Source: Corynebacterium sp. MSK008
Lineage (GTDB): Bacteria > Actinomycetota > Actinomycetes > Mycobacteriales > Mycobacteriaceae
Direction: 5' to 3'
NCBI RefSeq assembly: GCF_030232585.1
Contig: NZ_JASPJX010000003.1
Coordinates: 62,001-126,000 of the forward strand
DNA: 64,000 nt
Part shown: positions 62,988 through 64,000 of the stretch, piece by piece
Layout of the letters: the number at the start of each line of letters is the position of its first letter
Numbering within the stretch: the first letter of the stretch is position 1
Position numbers and translations under genes: made by a program
Notes under the pieces: generated by a model
The model's input: the letters and a program-made list of their open reading frames with translations, nothing else
What the model was told of the DNA's origin: nothing
Databases searched by the model: none

Positions 62988-63377
62988 ATGAACGACCTGA
63001 CCATAGCGCCCGGCCCGGGGATCCCCGACGGTGCGGTCATCGCCGCCGATCTCGCGGAGCGTTTCGCGAAATCGTCGACTCCAGGCGGCCAGGGCGTCAA
63101 CACGGCGGACGGCAAAGTCCAGCTTTCCATCGATGTCGCCGAATGCGCATCGCTTACCGACGCCCAGCGTCACCGTATCTCGCGCAACCTCGAGCACCGC
63201 CTAGACGGCTCCGTCTTTACCGTGACTGCGTCGACTCAGCGGTCTGTGTTTCGCTCCTGGTCCTCTCGCTTGCACCTGCGACACAGCCTCGTGTCCCCGG
63301 GCCGTAGCGTTCGGGGGAGCACAATAGCCCCAGTCCTCATCACGTCCCGGGATCAAAGAGTTCATCGCAGAGGTTAA
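62988..63377 (+). pseudogene. Second arfB copy, 3' end replaced
   Basis: Starts MNDLTIAPGPGIP like the intact arfB and keeps GGQ (STPGGQGVN) and the fold up to TVTASTQRS (about residue 84). Then homology stops and 45 unrelated residues follow. The basic ribosome-binding tail is therefore missing. TAGGCT lies 7 nt before the ATG, as in the intact gene. In-frame codons without a stop extend back to 62784, encoding a charged stretch (EIEARREKEEQKAFE) of unknown origin. Confidence 0.75.
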
Positions 63378-63380
63378 GCA

Positions 63381-63406
63381 CTACACGTTAAATTTGAACT
63401 CGACGG
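63381..63406. repeat. 26-bp direct repeat, copy 2 (YchF-like C-terminus on minus strand)
   Basis: Starts CTACACGTTAAATTTGAACT; one mismatch to copy 1. Minus-strand reading is RHSVEFKFNV-stop. Copies 1 and 2 bracket the LLM remnant, the mercury module and the truncated arfB. Confidence 0.8.
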
Positions 63407-63468
63407 AGTGTCGTCGATAAATAACTATTCGATGCGCAAAGTACAACGAAATACCGCTAGAAACAGAC

Positions 63469-63566
63469 AACATATGGGGGTGCACAGAAACACATATAGG
63501 TTCTGCGGAAAACCTATAGGGTGCGTCGCTAAAAACCGCTGTGCGCGAAAAACATAAAGGGTTTAC
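63469..63566 (+). repeat. Iteron-like repeats in an AT-rich gap
   Basis: Four related words, AACATATGGGGGTGC (63469), CACATATAGGTTCTGC (63491), AACCTATAGGGTGCG (63511) and AACATAAAGGGTTTAC (63551), have starts 22, 20 and 40 bp apart, about two or four helical turns. The whole stretch 63407-63625 has no gene and is far more AT-rich than the chromosome around it. Confidence 0.5.
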
Positions 63567-63625
63567 GGACCCGGTCCCAGACCCCTCAATACTCTGAGCC
63601 GGAAGAATGGAAAGTGGAAGGTTGA

Positions 63626-64000
63626 TGTATCCCCACTATTTATTTTTTCCGTTTTTCGGAGTACATCGGGAGCTACAACTGCGGACCAGCTCTGTGTGAA
63701 CTAGATGAGAAGGCGCAGCAGCGAATCATCGACGCTGGACAGTTGGTGCTGCGGGCACGCGAGCGGCACCCCCAGCGGTCACTCGCGGAGCACTACAACC
63801 CGTTATCGATGAACCCAATTCTGCTCAAGGCCCACAACAACTTGGACCGGGAAGTCGATAAGGCTTTCGATGTGGCACGCAAACTCACCAACGAGCGCCA
63901 GCGCCAGGAGCTACTGTTCGCCAGCTACGGGGAGTTGGCGAGGGGCTATGTCTCCTCGCTTTCATCAAAATCGAAACCACCAGCAGGGTCGTTCCCCGTG
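63626..64000 (+). pseudogene. C-terminal part of an MmeI-like restriction-modification methylase
   Basis: The frame is open from 63626 to the window end with no start codon. It reads EYIGSYNCG, then VLRARERHPQRSLAEHYNPL, LLKAHNNLDREVDKAF and RQELLFASYGELARGY. This matches the terminal part of large class I DNA methyltransferases of the MmeI/type IIL kind (usual form TLADLYDP...LRKAHxxLDxxVD). The first roughly 900 residues are absent, so it is a remnant unless the window edge hides a rearrangement. Confidence 0.6.

Noticed and set aside
60166..63406. The 26-bp repeats as target-site duplications or tRNA/tmRNA attachment sites
   Set aside because: They differ by one base, are too long for common target duplications, show no tRNA or tmRNA features, and no integrase or transposase gene is visible between or next to them.
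1..64000. CRISPR array, rRNA, tRNA or prophage structural genes
   Set aside because: No spaced identical repeats, no tRNA cloverleaf sequences, no rRNA stretches and no capsid, tail or terminase motifs were noticed on reading both strands; short tRNA genes could still be missed without a covariance search.

Overview
The window reads as a chromosomal segment of a high-GC actinobacterium, almost certainly a Corynebacterium. The signs are mycothiol synthesis (mshB), an LpqW-type lipoprotein next to typA, the actinobacterial form of DapD, DtxR-like iron boxes, and many genes whose start codon lies 6-8 nt after a TANNNT -10 hexamer with no ribosome binding site, as expected for the leaderless transcripts common in this group. 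Gene density is high, many starts and stops overlap by 4 nt (ATGA), and no rRNA, tRNA, CRISPR array or intact transposase gene was seen.

Layout. 1-6161: end of an amino-acid permease, dapD, an acetyltransferase, an HNH protein, a GtrA protein, dapC and a 7Fe ferredoxin (lysine/diaminopimelate supply). 6158-10637: a minus-strand run typA-lpqW-mshB. 10769-12062: a secreted protein and a DUF402 protein closed by a strong terminator. 12405-18281: a complete peptide ABC transporter. 18268-21560: a TPP-riboswitch-led ECF vitamin transporter (YkoE, EcfAA', EcfT) with a small P-loop kinase as last gene. 21642-28752: a second complete peptide ABC transporter with two tandem binding lipoproteins. 28966-36550: membrane and secreted proteins (DUF808, cupin, DUF4185, MFS, PNPOx-like, spermidine-synthase-like, 2H phosphoesterase). 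36557-39716: divergent ligD (one-base frameshift) and ku for end joining. 39744-42926: a DtxR-type iron-siderophore ABC operon. 42947-58045: TipA-like regulator, DUF1707, lipoprotein, HNH, DUF488, surface nucleotidase, trypsin-like protease, acyltransferase-like membrane protein, two-component system, DyP peroxidase, Fic protein, ChrA, CPBP protease and FUSC-like protein.

58138-64000 is clearly accessory. A RelBE-type pair, the ribosome-rescue hydrolase ArfB and a HigBA pair sit side by side. They are followed by decayed fragments of an antitoxin, a VOC protein and a luciferase-like oxidoreductase, then a mercury-resistance module (merR, operator, merA, small Cys-pair membrane protein), a second truncated arfB, iteron-like repeats and the tail of a restriction-modification methylase. 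Two near-identical 26-bp repeats, each encoding a YchF-like C-terminus, flank the mercury module.

The most unusual signal is not a gene. The decamer GCYTATCGAC was found 16 times by eye, on both strands, inside genes (sometimes forcing the rare ATA codon), at a stop codon, and as a perfect 15-bp inverted pair behind a gene. This layout recalls DNA-uptake or other genome-signature words. It needs a whole-genome count.
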